From Croceivirga sp. (lineage in GTDB: Bacteria; Bacteroidota; Bacteroidia; Flavobacteriales; Flavobacteriaceae), in the NCBI GenBank assembly GCA_028284285.1, contig JANQSA010000047.1, forward strand, positions 1 to 64,000: a stretch of DNA of 64,000 nucleotides, given 5' to 3'. Position 1 is the stretch's first letter. Each line of letters begins with the position of its first letter. Made by a program: the position numbers and the translations under genes. The notes under the pieces were generated by a model. The model ran no database searches. It was not told where the DNA came from and saw only the letters and a program-made list of their open reading frames with translations. Below, one piece after another: positions 19,895 through 29,213 of the stretch.

Positions 19895-20716
19895 TTACTG
19901 GAAATTATTGTTCTCAAAATAAAACAACCCTCCTCCTAAATTATTGTTTTGGTCATTAGATTTTGCTGTGGTTATATACATACCTCCTTTATCGTCAAAA
20001 GTACAGGAAGTGACATTTGGGCAGGGTAACTCCAAAACTCCCAGTTTTTTACCAGAGTAAGGATTCCAGAGGGATACGCAGGACCCTCCCCATTCTGCAA
20101 TCCAAAGATTTCCATTATTATCCATACACATTCCGTCAGGACTTCCATTTTCTTTGAACTCAATGACGTATGCTTCAAATTTGACATCACCACTGACTAT
20201 ATCGTAGGAATACCTTGCCACCTTTTTTGAAGGAGTATCGATAAAATAGAGCAATGAATTGTCTTTGGAGAACGCTAGGCCATTTGAAATGGTGGTATTT
20301 TCAATGATAGTCCTATATTTTCCTTTGTGAAATGAAAAAACCTTTCCTCGATTGGACAGCACTTGAGGATAACCCATGGTACCAATCAACAATCGACCTT
20401 TGGCATCTTCTATCCCGTCATTAAATCGGATATCATCATCAATTTCTATTGTAAAGGCGAGGGTTGCCTGCAAGGTATTAAAGTCTATCTCATAAAAACC
20501 ATTTTTGGATGCGGCAACGACTTTTTTATTGTCTTTTAGATAGATATTGCTAACCGGGGAATTTAGTTTTACACTCAGAATTCTTTTTGTAGCAGGGTCA
20601 TGGCAATAAACCAAGCCATCAAAAATTGATACAAAATAGAGTAAGCCATTGCCATGATCATAAATTGGACCCTCCAATAATTCGTTGTCAGCATAAAAAA
20701 CGAGTTGGGCTTTCAT
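19895..20716 (-). CDS. SMP-30/gluconolactonase/LRE family protein
   Basis: LLEGPIYDHGNGLLYFVSI, RFNDGIEDAKGRLLIGTM, ISNGLAFSKDNSLLYFIDT, SPDGMCMDNNGNLWIAEWGG. Confidence 0.88.
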   Translation of the reverse strand: MKAQLVFYADNELLEGPIYDHGNGLLYFVSIFDGLVYCHDPATKRILSVKLNSPVSNIYLKDNKKVVAASKNGFYEIDFNTLQATLAFTIEIDDDIRFNDGIEDAKGRLLIGTMGYPQVLSNRGKVFSFHKGKYRTIIENTTISNGLAFSKDNSLLYFIDTPSKKVARYSYDIVSGDVKFEAYVIEFKENGSPDGMCMDNNGNLWIAEWGGSCVSLWNPYSGKKLGVLELPCPNVTSCTFDDKGGMYITTAKSNDQNNNLGGGLFYFENNNFQ

Positions 20717-20722
20717 AAGTAA

Positions 20723-21475
20723 TCAAATATATTCACCTCCAGTAATTCTAATCAATGAACCTGTGGTCATTGCAGATTCATCAGAAATAAAGTATAGTAC
20801 TGCGGGTACGGGATCCGTTGGATTTAGCATTCGACCCATAGGGATGATACCTTTTGCTTTGTTTTTGAGGTCTTCTTCACCAATCCCTTCACTGGCCCTT
20901 AGTTCAACCTCACCTTCTGTATGGGTCCAACCCATGACAAGGTAATTGGACCGAATCCCATACTTCGCATAGTGATGGGCAATATGTGTTGATAGGGTAT
21001 AAAGCGTACTTTTTGTAAGAGCATAGGCTGCCCTGTCTTCTTGGCCATAATCCATATGTGCCGATCCAAAAAAAACTATGGATCCTGATTGAGCATTTAC
21101 CATAGTTTTTAAAACATGTTTTAAAAGGAAAAAAGGTGCCTTGAGATTGACGTTGAAAACACTATCATAAAGTTGTTCTTCAGTATCCAAAATAGATGCG
21201 ACCGGAGTAACCCCTGCATACAAAATCAAAGCATCAATTCTTCCAAACCTTTTTAGGGTTTCATCATGATAATTTTTGAGCTCATCAATTTTATTTAAGT
21301 CTAACTGGTGAAAATAAAGTTGATTTTTAGATTTTGAAGATGTTATGATTTCCTGACCAAGTTTTGCACTTCTTCCACAAAAGGAAACATTGTACCCTTT
21401 CTCTAAGCAGGAGTAAAGAATTTCTTTACCAACTCCCTTAACTCCCCCTAAAATCATTACTGTTTTCATTAACAA
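20723..21475 (-). CDS. SDR family oxidoreductase
   Basis: MILGGVKGVGKEILYSCLEKG, YAGVTPVAS, YALTKSTLYTLSTHIAHHYAKYGIRSNYLVMG. Confidence 0.85.
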   Translation of the reverse strand: MLMKTVMILGGVKGVGKEILYSCLEKGYNVSFCGRSAKLGQEIITSSKSKNQLYFHQLDLNKIDELKNYHDETLKRFGRIDALILYAGVTPVASILDTEEQLYDSVFNVNLKAPFFLLKHVLKTMVNAQSGSIVFFGSAHMDYGQEDRAAYALTKSTLYTLSTHIAHHYAKYGIRSNYLVMGWTHTEGEVELRASEGIGEEDLKNKAKGIIPMGRMLNPTDPVPAVLYFISDESAMTTGSLIRITGGEYI

Positions 21476-21893
21476 TGCTTTGACCTCTGTTTGATAATAT
21501 CAGTCTCAAATCTAGTTATTTATTCCATTGTAATATTTTTTCTTCTGCGTAAGTAAATTATTCTCGTTTAATTGGAAGAGATTTGCATTGCATTCGAAAG
21601 TTTTAAGGTAGTCTTGTGCCAGGTACCCAATGAATAGGACACGTTGCCTTGTGGTGTATTACCCGAATAACAAAGAATTTATTGAAGTGGCGAAAGCGCT
21701 AAGTCATGGCCTTCCTATGACTTGAAGTAGCCCCACAATAAGAATCATGGATTGAATGAAACAGTTTCTAAGTTGTTTATATTACACTTTTTTTAGTTAA
21801 AAGTTATCTGGTCCGAATTTGTTGTTTTTAGTCGATCAAACTCCAATGTGACAAATAATTGTTCTTTATCCGTTTCATCAAATAGATTGTTCC

Positions 21894-22682
21894 ATGTTGA
21901 CCTTCGTTGTCCCCGTTAAGAGTAAATTAGTAACTTCAGATTGGGATAAATTCAGTCAATTATATGAGAGAACCCTGAAGTCTATTTGCAATCAGACGGA
22001 TTCAAATTATAAAGTTATGGTAGTCTGTCATGAGATTCCGAAAACTACTTTCAGTCATCAAAACCTTCATTACGTACATGTTGATTTTGCCCCGCCCATT
22101 TCCAATGACTTAGAAAGCCCTGAGAGCGGTTATAAAGGAAAGAAAATATTGCTAGGAGTGGAGTATGCTTCCACGGAGTTCAGTACTGATTACATAGTGA
22201 CGGTAGATTCAGATGATTTTATAAGTAAAATATTTCAGCATTCGTAAATCAGTAGTGGACATATTCCTGGTTGGTACGTTAAAAATGGATATATCCATTT
22301 TGAAGGGAAAAAGTTTTTGGTTAAAACCTTGAAGTTTAACGAACTCTGTGGAAGTTCAATAATTGTTAAGCCCGAACTTGTAAAATATTGTATTGGGATT
22401 GATTCAACATTCTATTTTGATCACCGCTTAACAACTCTCGAACCAAATATAGAATTGAAGAGGGTTTCTTTTCCAGCGGGGATATATAACGTAGGAAATG
22501 GTGAGAATATTTATATGTCTTTCCAAAATGTAAAAAAGTTCAATGACCATGGGAATTGGATATCGGTGCTAAGTCTCAAACGGCTATATAGTGAATTCCA
22601 AAACTGCCGCTTTGGATTCATTACACCAGGATTACGAGAGGAATTCAATTTTTATCCGGTTACGGATGAACAATTAAATTGA
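21894..22682 (+). pseudogene. Glycosyltransferase (GT2-like) gene interrupted by a single in-frame TAA (22245-22247)
   Basis: The two ORFs 21894..22247 and 22317..22682 are in the same frame; linking segment reads *ISSGHIPGWYVKNGYIHFEGKKFLVKTLKF; IVTVDSDDF metal-binding-like motif before the stop. Confidence 0.75.
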
Positions 22683-22881
22683 CAAAATATGGAGTCTGCC
22701 TGGCATCGGTTCTTTTTTATTTCCTCCCCCCAACCGGATACCGGCTCTAGAATATTTGTTTTTTTTCTTGGTAGGGTAAACAGCCATGCATGACAGTTGG
22801 GCAGTACTGGCCTGCTTCAAATATCGATTTTGAAAATCAACTTGTAAATTTTCTTTAACGGGGTTATCTAACGTTTTTCTT

Positions 22882-23703
22882 TTAAGATAAAGAATTTCTT
22901 TCCTTAATTAAATTTGCGGTTAAAAGCTCGTATTCCGCGTCAATTGATTCGTTTTTATAAGAGAAGGCTCTGTTTGTTGCTGCGTTTTTCGAACGATCTT
23001 TGATTGTAGAAGTTTCATCGATCAAAGTCTCAACCAATGGCAAGTTGTTGTCTATTTCCTTGATCTTAATGTAAGTTACATTTTTTAACAAACTGGTTTT
23101 TTTAGTCCAGTCAAAATAATATTGAATCAATTTGTCGATTATTTCTTGGTTCTTTTTAGTTTCGACCCCAATTTGAAATTCACGTAAATCTATACCTACC
23201 TTTCTTTTCCAAAATAAATCAACGACAAAATCAAATTGGAAATGGAGTAGGGAATCTGATCTGTAATAGTAGTTTATCAAAGAGGTTACCCATGAAGAGG
23301 GAGGTCTTAGTGTCCAAATGTATTCCAAATCCTTAGCGATTTCATTTTCAGACAACTCACTGATGTAAGCACTCAAAAATCCGGAACATTCCAACTTGAG
23401 ATTTAGATAGTTCATTCGTTTTGCGAAAAAATCGTCAAAATTTTTATCGAGATATTTCAATGTTACATGATGAAGCGGTTCGTGTTGTGATATTTCTGGA
23501 CTAAAACAGCTTGCCAAATAGGTTGTGCCTGTTTTATATGGTGAAATGCAGTATACCGTTTTTCGTTTAACCTCTGATTTCAAAGGGGGTATGCCCGCAT
23601 ATAATATCCTTGCCTGAATATTTTTTACATTTTCGGCGAAAGGGGTTCGAACAATGTAACGTTTAATCGAATTGGTTATGCTCATGAATTTTGTATTTGC
23701 CAC
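22882..23703 (-). CDS. Sulfotransferase-like P-loop protein
   Basis: KTVYCISPYKTGTTYLASCF resembles the 5'-phosphosulfate-binding loop; ~50% similar by eye to 24092..24901. Confidence 0.7.
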   Translation of the reverse strand: MANTKFMSITNSIKRYIVRTPFAENVKNIQARILYAGIPPLKSEVKRKTVYCISPYKTGTTYLASCFSPEISQHEPLHHVTLKYLDKNFDDFFAKRMNYLNLKLECSGFLSAYISELSENEIAKDLEYIWTLRPPSSWVTSLINYYYRSDSLLHFQFDFVVDLFWKRKVGIDLREFQIGVETKKNQEIIDKLIQYYFDWTKKTSLLKNVTYIKIKEIDNNLPLVETLIDETSTIKDRSKNAATNRAFSYKNESIDAEYELLTANLIKERNSLS

Positions 23704-24091
23704 CTATCTTTTCCATATTTGATAGAGAGTCTAAAATTAATAAGGGAGTACCTATATTAGACTATATTAACGATGAAAGACTTTGAAAATTCGACTACTT
23801 TTAATAAAAACCAATTTCCCCTACTTTTGAAGCTAAACGAACTCCTTACAAATGACATATTCTTTATGAACTTCAGCTTTCCCTTCCGAATTTTGAAGGT
23901 GTGCTAAAATATCGCCACCAAATACAAATGTGTTCCTTTGAAAAGACAATTAGGGATCTCAAACGAGGCCATCACCAGAAATCAGAGGACAACATGCAAC
24001 TTGTAAAATATGCAAGACTTAATTCTTTGGGGCTAGCCCTAAAAGGGCTAAAAACAATAACTCTGTAGAAATTTTAGAAAAGTAAACAGTT

Positions 24092-24901
24092 CTAATTAGG
24101 GGAAACTTGCAATTTATCAATTAGTTCTTTGTATTCCTTGTCAATATTTTCATTTTTATAAATAAATTTCTTTTCATCGTTTATTTTCTTCCATCCATTC
24201 TCCGTGATTGTTTTCTCATTTATTAGTGATTCTATGAGCGGAAGGTTTTCGTTAATTTCTTTCAAATGTATATAAGTAATATTGTTCAATAATCTTGTTT
24301 TGTTTGTAAATTTGAAATAGAAGTCAATTAACTTATTTATTATTTGCTTATTTGTTTCTGTGTCTTCTTCAAAATTGAAAGAACGCAAATCGACGCCAAC
24401 TTTATTCTTCCAAAAAAATTCAATTGCAATTTGAAACTGAAACTCTAACAATGTTGGCTTATTCCAATAGTTTATTACAGACGTGATCCAGGATGAAGGG
24501 GGTCTTAAAATGCATATATATTCTAGGTCTTTTGCGACTTCATGGTTAGCTAATTGGTCGATATAAGCACTCCAACAACCAGAGCATTCTAGCTTTAGCC
24601 CTAAGTAATTCATTCTTTTTACAAAGTATTTATCAAAATCCTTGTCAAGAAGTTTATAAGTGATATAATGTATAGGTTCATGCATAGCAACTTCAGAACT
24701 GAAAACACTGGAAAGGTAAGTGGTCCCTGTTTTATATGGGGAAATACAATACACGGTTTTTTTCGAGGTATTGACTCCAGAACTATATCTGCTTAATTTT
24801 AGATATATCAATTTTCCCTGTATATATCTTAAGTGTCTTCCTAGAGGGGATTTCACTAAACGGAACTTTAATTTTTCAATGGCAGCCATTTTTAATAACA
24901 T
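24092..24901 (-). CDS. Sulfotransferase-like P-loop protein, paralog of 22882..23703
   Basis: KTVYCISPYKTGTTYLSSVFSSEVAMHEPIHYITYKLLDKDFDKYF... co-linear with paralog. Confidence 0.7.
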   Translation of the reverse strand: MLLKMAAIEKLKFRLVKSPLGRHLRYIQGKLIYLKLSRYSSGVNTSKKTVYCISPYKTGTTYLSSVFSSEVAMHEPIHYITYKLLDKDFDKYFVKRMNYLGLKLECSGCWSAYIDQLANHEVAKDLEYICILRPPSSWITSVINYWNKPTLLEFQFQIAIEFFWKNKVGVDLRSFNFEEDTETNKQIINKLIDFYFKFTNKTRLLNNITYIHLKEINENLPLIESLINEKTITENGWKKINDEKKFIYKNENIDKEYKELIDKLQVSPN

Positions 24902-24951
24902 TAAAAAGTTTTAATAGACTCATAAAAATACAAATTAGAATTATTAGTGTT

Positions 24952-25014
24952 CATCCCAACAGAGTAGTTTTCCTGTTCATCAGAAAATATGCCATCTTCA
25001 TCAGGTCCTCCTCT
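24952..25014 (-). pseudogene. Possible relic of asparagine synthase N-terminal region
   Basis: Minus-strand frame reads RGGPDEDGIFSDEQENYSVGM, resembling HRGPDEDGTFAQIKDKYGVGM of the intact AsnB at 27309..29210. Confidence 0.45.
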
Positions 25015-25090
25015 ACAAATGATTCCATCAAAAGACGATGGTTCGTGTCAAAATCCGGGTACACAAAACGGCCTTGGAACTCGGATGATC

Positions 25091-25113
25091 CCTGCCTGGT
25101 TCGGCAAGGCAGG
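25091..25113. repeat. Short hairpin CCTGCCT-N9-AGGCAGG
   Basis: Perfect 7-bp inverted repeat. Confidence 0.7.
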
Positions 25114-25144
25114 TTCGTATTTCTAATATCATCTGTAAAAGACA

Positions 25145-25184
25145 AAACCCCGTTTTTGGACGATATCGACCGATTTCGGGGTTT
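25145..25184. terminator. Long imperfect hairpin, bidirectional terminator-like
   Basis: AAACCCCG...CGGGGTTT outer stem (8 bp) plus inner GG-A-CGATATCG-A-CC stem. Confidence 0.55.
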
Positions 25185-25292
25185 GTTATAACTTAAAGTT
25201 ATGAAGTATTCGAATGTAAATCAATAGGTTACTTTACTCCTGAATACCCCTTCTTAGGTCGTACTCAGGGTTTTTATTACAAATTGATTCGT

Positions 25293-25910
25293 TCAAGTGT
25301 TGTTCCCCTTCCAACCGGCAAATGAGGCTTGTTCAATGGACGACATTGCCTCTCGGTTGAATATTTTTTGAATTGTTTTTAATAAAATTTTCAAATCGTT
25401 ATAAAAGCTTAAGTTGTCAACATACCATACGTCATGAGCGAATTTTTCCTCCCATGTTAAAGCAGTGCGACCATTTACCTGAGCCCATCCAGTGATGCCG
25501 GGTTTTACCAAATGCCTTTTTGCTTGTTCTTCATTATATAAGGGAAGATAATCAATTAATAAGGGCCTAGGGCCAATGAGCGACATATCGCCCTTCAAAA
25601 CATTGACCAGTTGCAAAAGTTCATCTAATGAAGTCTTTCGAATAATTGCACCAATTTTTGTGATTCGCTGCTCTTGATTGATTAATTCACTTTCGTCATT
25701 TTTCGGGTCCCTCATCGTCTTGAACTTTATGATGGTGAATATTTTTGTATTCTTTCCGGGTCTTTTTTGGAAGAAGAACGGTTTGCCGTTATTGGCAAAC
25801 ATTAACAGAATGATTAAGATAATAATTAAGGGAGAAAACAAAATCAGTGCTACCAGTGATGCGGAAAAGTCTAAAACTCTTTTAAAAAACTTTTTGTACA
25901 TAATAAACAA
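25293..25910 (-). CDS. Initiating sugar transferase (bacterial sugar transferase, PglC/WcaJ C-terminal type)
   Basis: KKFFKRVLDFSASLVALILFSPLIIILIILL, FFFQKRPGKNTKIFTIIKFKTMRD, LDELLQLVNVLKGDMSLIGPRPLL, KPGITGWAQVNGR. Confidence 0.95.
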   Translation of the reverse strand: MFIMYKKFFKRVLDFSASLVALILFSPLIIILIILLMFANNGKPFFFQKRPGKNTKIFTIIKFKTMRDPKNDESELINQEQRITKIGAIIRKTSLDELLQLVNVLKGDMSLIGPRPLLIDYLPLYNEEQAKRHLVKPGITGWAQVNGRTALTWEEKFAHDVWYVDNLSFYNDLKILLKTIQKIFNREAMSSIEQASFAGWKGNNT

Positions 25911-26170
25911 ATCATTTTACCAATCACTTTTTTATAAAACTTTCAAGTTTTTGGTCTTTAAAGCTTTATTAATAGATTTTAGATAACTAAATTATACTAA
26001 TTTTTTTTTCTAGGCTAACCAAGTGAAGCATTGACCGAAAAACAAACTCCTTTAAACTCTCTATATAATTTCCCTTTTCGATATACAAGCTAACGACGAT
26101 AAGATCTGACCGAACTGTTTTTTTGATCATCCCATTTCGCCGGATAGGTAATAAACAGCATTTAGTGAGG

Positions 26171-27301
26171 TCATATAACGGTTCTGATGTGCTGTATTAA
26201 TGAACTGTTTATGATATTCACATCAAATTTTCTCTCGGCCAAAAGCCTACTTTGTTTACCCATTTCCTCCACAGCAGAGGGGTTTTCAAGAAAATAGCGG
26301 CATGCTTCCAACAAGGGGTCAAAACTATTAGGTGGAATCAAAAATCCATTTTTCTTGGGAATAACCGTCTCCTTGCATCCCGGCATATCGGTAGTAATCA
26401 CAGGCATCCCAACGGACAATGCTTCCAAAATCGATCTTGGGACTCCTTCCCTATAAAAAGTGGGTAATACGAAAACATCCATCTCTTTCAAGAATTCGGG
26501 AACATTATCCTTGATGCCGTGAAAAACAATAATATTAGCCTCATCCAATTGCTTTAATATATCGACATTTATACCAGAAGGGGGATCTGCCTGTCCACCA
26601 ATAACATGAAATTCTGCGTTAGGAAAGTGCTTTTTAAGTGCTGTCGCCGAATCCATAAAAAGTTGAATGCCTTTCTCCTTAATCAATCTTGCCACAATGA
26701 TAAATTTTATGCTTGAAGCATTCGCTTTCTTGATGCGGAAGGGGTATCTGTTCAAATTTACCCCGGAACCATTTACAATTGAAGTCCTTTGATCTTTTGA
26801 AAGTATATTACTTTTTTTAAAAAGCTGCAAATCGTCTTCATTTTGAAAAATAACCAGTTTGTTACTTCGTAGAGCAAACCGATATAACCTTTTCGTTATT
26901 TGTTGCAAAAATTTAGCTTTCCTTGATGCCCCGCTGAAGGTAAATCCAAGACCGGTTATCAAGGATATTACTGGTACCCCGACCATTCTTGATGCTATTG
27001 AACCATAGACTACAGGTTTAATGGTATATGGAAATACCAAATCGATTTTGTGCTTAGATATAATTTTTTTTAGCTGTAATACTGATTTAAAATCACTTAG
27101 AGGATTAAGTCCTGTTCTGTCCAAATCAATGGCAATGGGATTTACCTGTAGTTTTTTCAAATTATCGGTTACTTCTTTTGAGATATCAGGTGCAGCAGCA
27201 AAAACAGTATAACCTTGTTTTACCAAAGCAGCCATAAAATCACCTCTAAAATGAATTAGGGATCCAGCCAAGGATGCCAGTAGTAATACATTTTTATTCA
27301 T
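26171..27301 (-). CDS. Glycosyltransferase family 4
   Basis: N-term LLLASLAGSLIHFRGDFMAALVKQGYTV; KFIIVARLIKEKGIQLFMDSA; VLPTFYREGVPRSILEALSVGMPVITTDMPGCKETV. Confidence 0.92.
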   Translation of the reverse strand: MNKNVLLLASLAGSLIHFRGDFMAALVKQGYTVFAAAPDISKEVTDNLKKLQVNPIAIDLDRTGLNPLSDFKSVLQLKKIISKHKIDLVFPYTIKPVVYGSIASRMVGVPVISLITGLGFTFSGASRKAKFLQQITKRLYRFALRSNKLVIFQNEDDLQLFKKSNILSKDQRTSIVNGSGVNLNRYPFRIKKANASSIKFIIVARLIKEKGIQLFMDSATALKKHFPNAEFHVIGGQADPPSGINVDILKQLDEANIIVFHGIKDNVPEFLKEMDVFVLPTFYREGVPRSILEALSVGMPVITTDMPGCKETVIPKKNGFLIPPNSFDPLLEACRYFLENPSAVEEMGKQSRLLAERKFDVNIINSSLIQHIRTVI

Positions 27302-27308
27302 GAACGAT

Positions 27309-29210
27309 TTAAATCTTAAGGTAGTTATACTTATACCATTTTTGAAAGCAGTAAAAGGCCCAAACCCTAAACGTATTATCTCGCTTTCTAGACAGATGAT
27401 TTTTAACTAGGGGCACTATGGTATCCGTGTTAAACAGTTCCTGCGATTTTAAAAATTTGATATCGATGTAAGATTCCAATTCTTTGCGCAAACTTGATCT
27501 TAACCAATCCCCTACAGGAGAACCAAAACCACTTTTGCTTCTTTCCAAAAACTGGTCAGGAAATTGATCTTTAAAGGCCTCTTTTAGAATATACTTTTTG
27601 CTCCAACCCTTCATAAGGTACTGTTCGGGAAGCGTGTTTGTAAATTCCCATAATTCCCTATTTAGAAAAGGCGCCCTACATTCCAGGGAGTTCATCATAC
27701 TTGTACGATCTACCTTGGGTAACATTCCTCCCTCCAGACTAATTATTTTATCGATTTGCCTAAAGTCAGTAAGAGAGGTAGCCTTATCTAAGTCAAGTAT
27801 TTTCTTGTATTCATCAAATAAACCAGTTTCAAGAATATGTGGTAATAGTATTTCAGCTAATTGACTTTCTGTATTGGCAAGTGAAACAATATTCCAGAAA
27901 AACTGCCCGTCATAGTCGATGCTATTAAGCAGTTTTCTAATTTGAAAGCGCCTACCTCTATGGTCGCGCTTTGTTGCCAGCATTGAATTGGCAAACCCCC
28001 TTATAGTGGTATGTAAAGTCTTAGGAATCCATTTTGTATATTGGCTGTTCATCTTGCCCACATAGTACTTGTTATAGCCCCCAAAAACTTCATCACCCCC
28101 GTCTCCGGTTAGCGCTACGGTAACATGCTCCCTTGTTTTTTTGGATACGAGATATGTAGGCAAGGCAGCGGTGTCCGAAAAGGGCTCATCAAAGTTTACC
28201 AATATTTCATGGATATCGTTCTTTAGATCATTTTCATCTATTTTGAATTCATGATGGTTGCTATTGATAAGTTTGGCAACAAGTTGCGATTTATCGGTTT
28301 CGTCAAATGGATTTTTTTTGAATCCAATGGAAAATGTTTCCACTTTTTTAGAGGAAACCTGTGATAAACACAAGGAAACTATTGAAGAGTCGACCCCACC
28401 TGATAGAAAAGTTCCTAAAGGAACATCGGATACGGAACGACTTTCCACGTTTCGCTCTACAATATCTTTAACTTTGAGTTTCGCTTGTTCAAAGGGAATT
28501 GAATTGGGAACTGGTCTTGGTTCATCATTAATTCTTTCCATATTGAAAGTATGTGTGACAAGATCATAGGTCAAAAAATGATTCGCTTCAAGCTTATGTA
28601 TCCCCTCATAGATGGTATGTGGTGCCGGAACGTAGGTAAGTCGAAGATATAGATTTAAGCCCTTGGAGGAGATTTTGGGTTTTGCTTCTAGTTCGCTCAC
28701 TATGGATTTGAGTTCTGAAGCCCATAAAAACTCATTTTCCGTCTGTGTAAAATATAGAGGCTTTTCACCAAAAAAATCTCTGGCAATATATACTTTTTTC
28801 TTGTGCTCATCATAGATGGCAAAAGCAAACATACCATCAAGCTTTGAAAAAGAACTTGAACCTTCTTTTTCGTAGAGCTTGAGTATAACCTCTGTGTCGC
28901 TACTGGTGTTGAAGTTGATATTCTTCGCTTCTAATTCAGCTTTTAACTCTCTATAGTTATAGATTTCACCATTAAAGGTTATAACGATTTTTTTATCGTC
29001 CGAATAGATGGGCTGTTGTCCTGAAGTAAGGTCGATAATGGAGAGCCTTCTCATAGCCATTCCCACTCCGTATTTATCTTTAATTTGCGCAAAAGTTCCG
29101 TCTTCATCCGGACCTCTGTGAAAAATCAAATCATTCATTCTTTTAAGAACATTGGGAATATCCTTTCCGAGAGCGCTTTGTTTTACTATTATTCCATTAA
29201 TCCCACACAT
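27309..29210 (-). CDS. asnB: Asparagine synthase (glutamine-hydrolyzing)
   Basis: MCGINGIIV N-terminal Cys nucleophile; HRGPDEDG; LGTFLSGGVDSSIVS; TGDGGDEVFGGYNKY; LPKVDRTSMMNSLECRAPFL. Confidence 0.95.
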   Translation of the reverse strand: MCGINGIIVKQSALGKDIPNVLKRMNDLIFHRGPDEDGTFAQIKDKYGVGMAMRRLSIIDLTSGQQPIYSDDKKIVITFNGEIYNYRELKAELEAKNINFNTSSDTEVILKLYEKEGSSSFSKLDGMFAFAIYDEHKKKVYIARDFFGEKPLYFTQTENEFLWASELKSIVSELEAKPKISSKGLNLYLRLTYVPAPHTIYEGIHKLEANHFLTYDLVTHTFNMERINDEPRPVPNSIPFEQAKLKVKDIVERNVESRSVSDVPLGTFLSGGVDSSIVSLCLSQVSSKKVETFSIGFKKNPFDETDKSQLVAKLINSNHHEFKIDENDLKNDIHEILVNFDEPFSDTAALPTYLVSKKTREHVTVALTGDGGDEVFGGYNKYYVGKMNSQYTKWIPKTLHTTIRGFANSMLATKRDHRGRRFQIRKLLNSIDYDGQFFWNIVSLANTESQLAEILLPHILETGLFDEYKKILDLDKATSLTDFRQIDKIISLEGGMLPKVDRTSMMNSLECRAPFLNRELWEFTNTLPEQYLMKGWSKKYILKEAFKDQFPDQFLERSKSGFGSPVGDWLRSSLRKELESYIDIKFLKSQELFNTDTIVPLVKNHLSRKRDNTFRVWAFYCFQKWYKYNYLKI

Positions 29211-29213
29211 TCT

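Noticed and set aside
21630-21725. 31-aa ORF MNRTRCLVVYYPNNKEFIEVAKALSHGLPMT
   Set aside because: Possibly a gene fragment, but too short for a family call.
24029-24060. AGCCCTAAAAGGGCT small hairpin as terminator
   Set aside because: Short stem with no clear U-tract; not strong enough to call.
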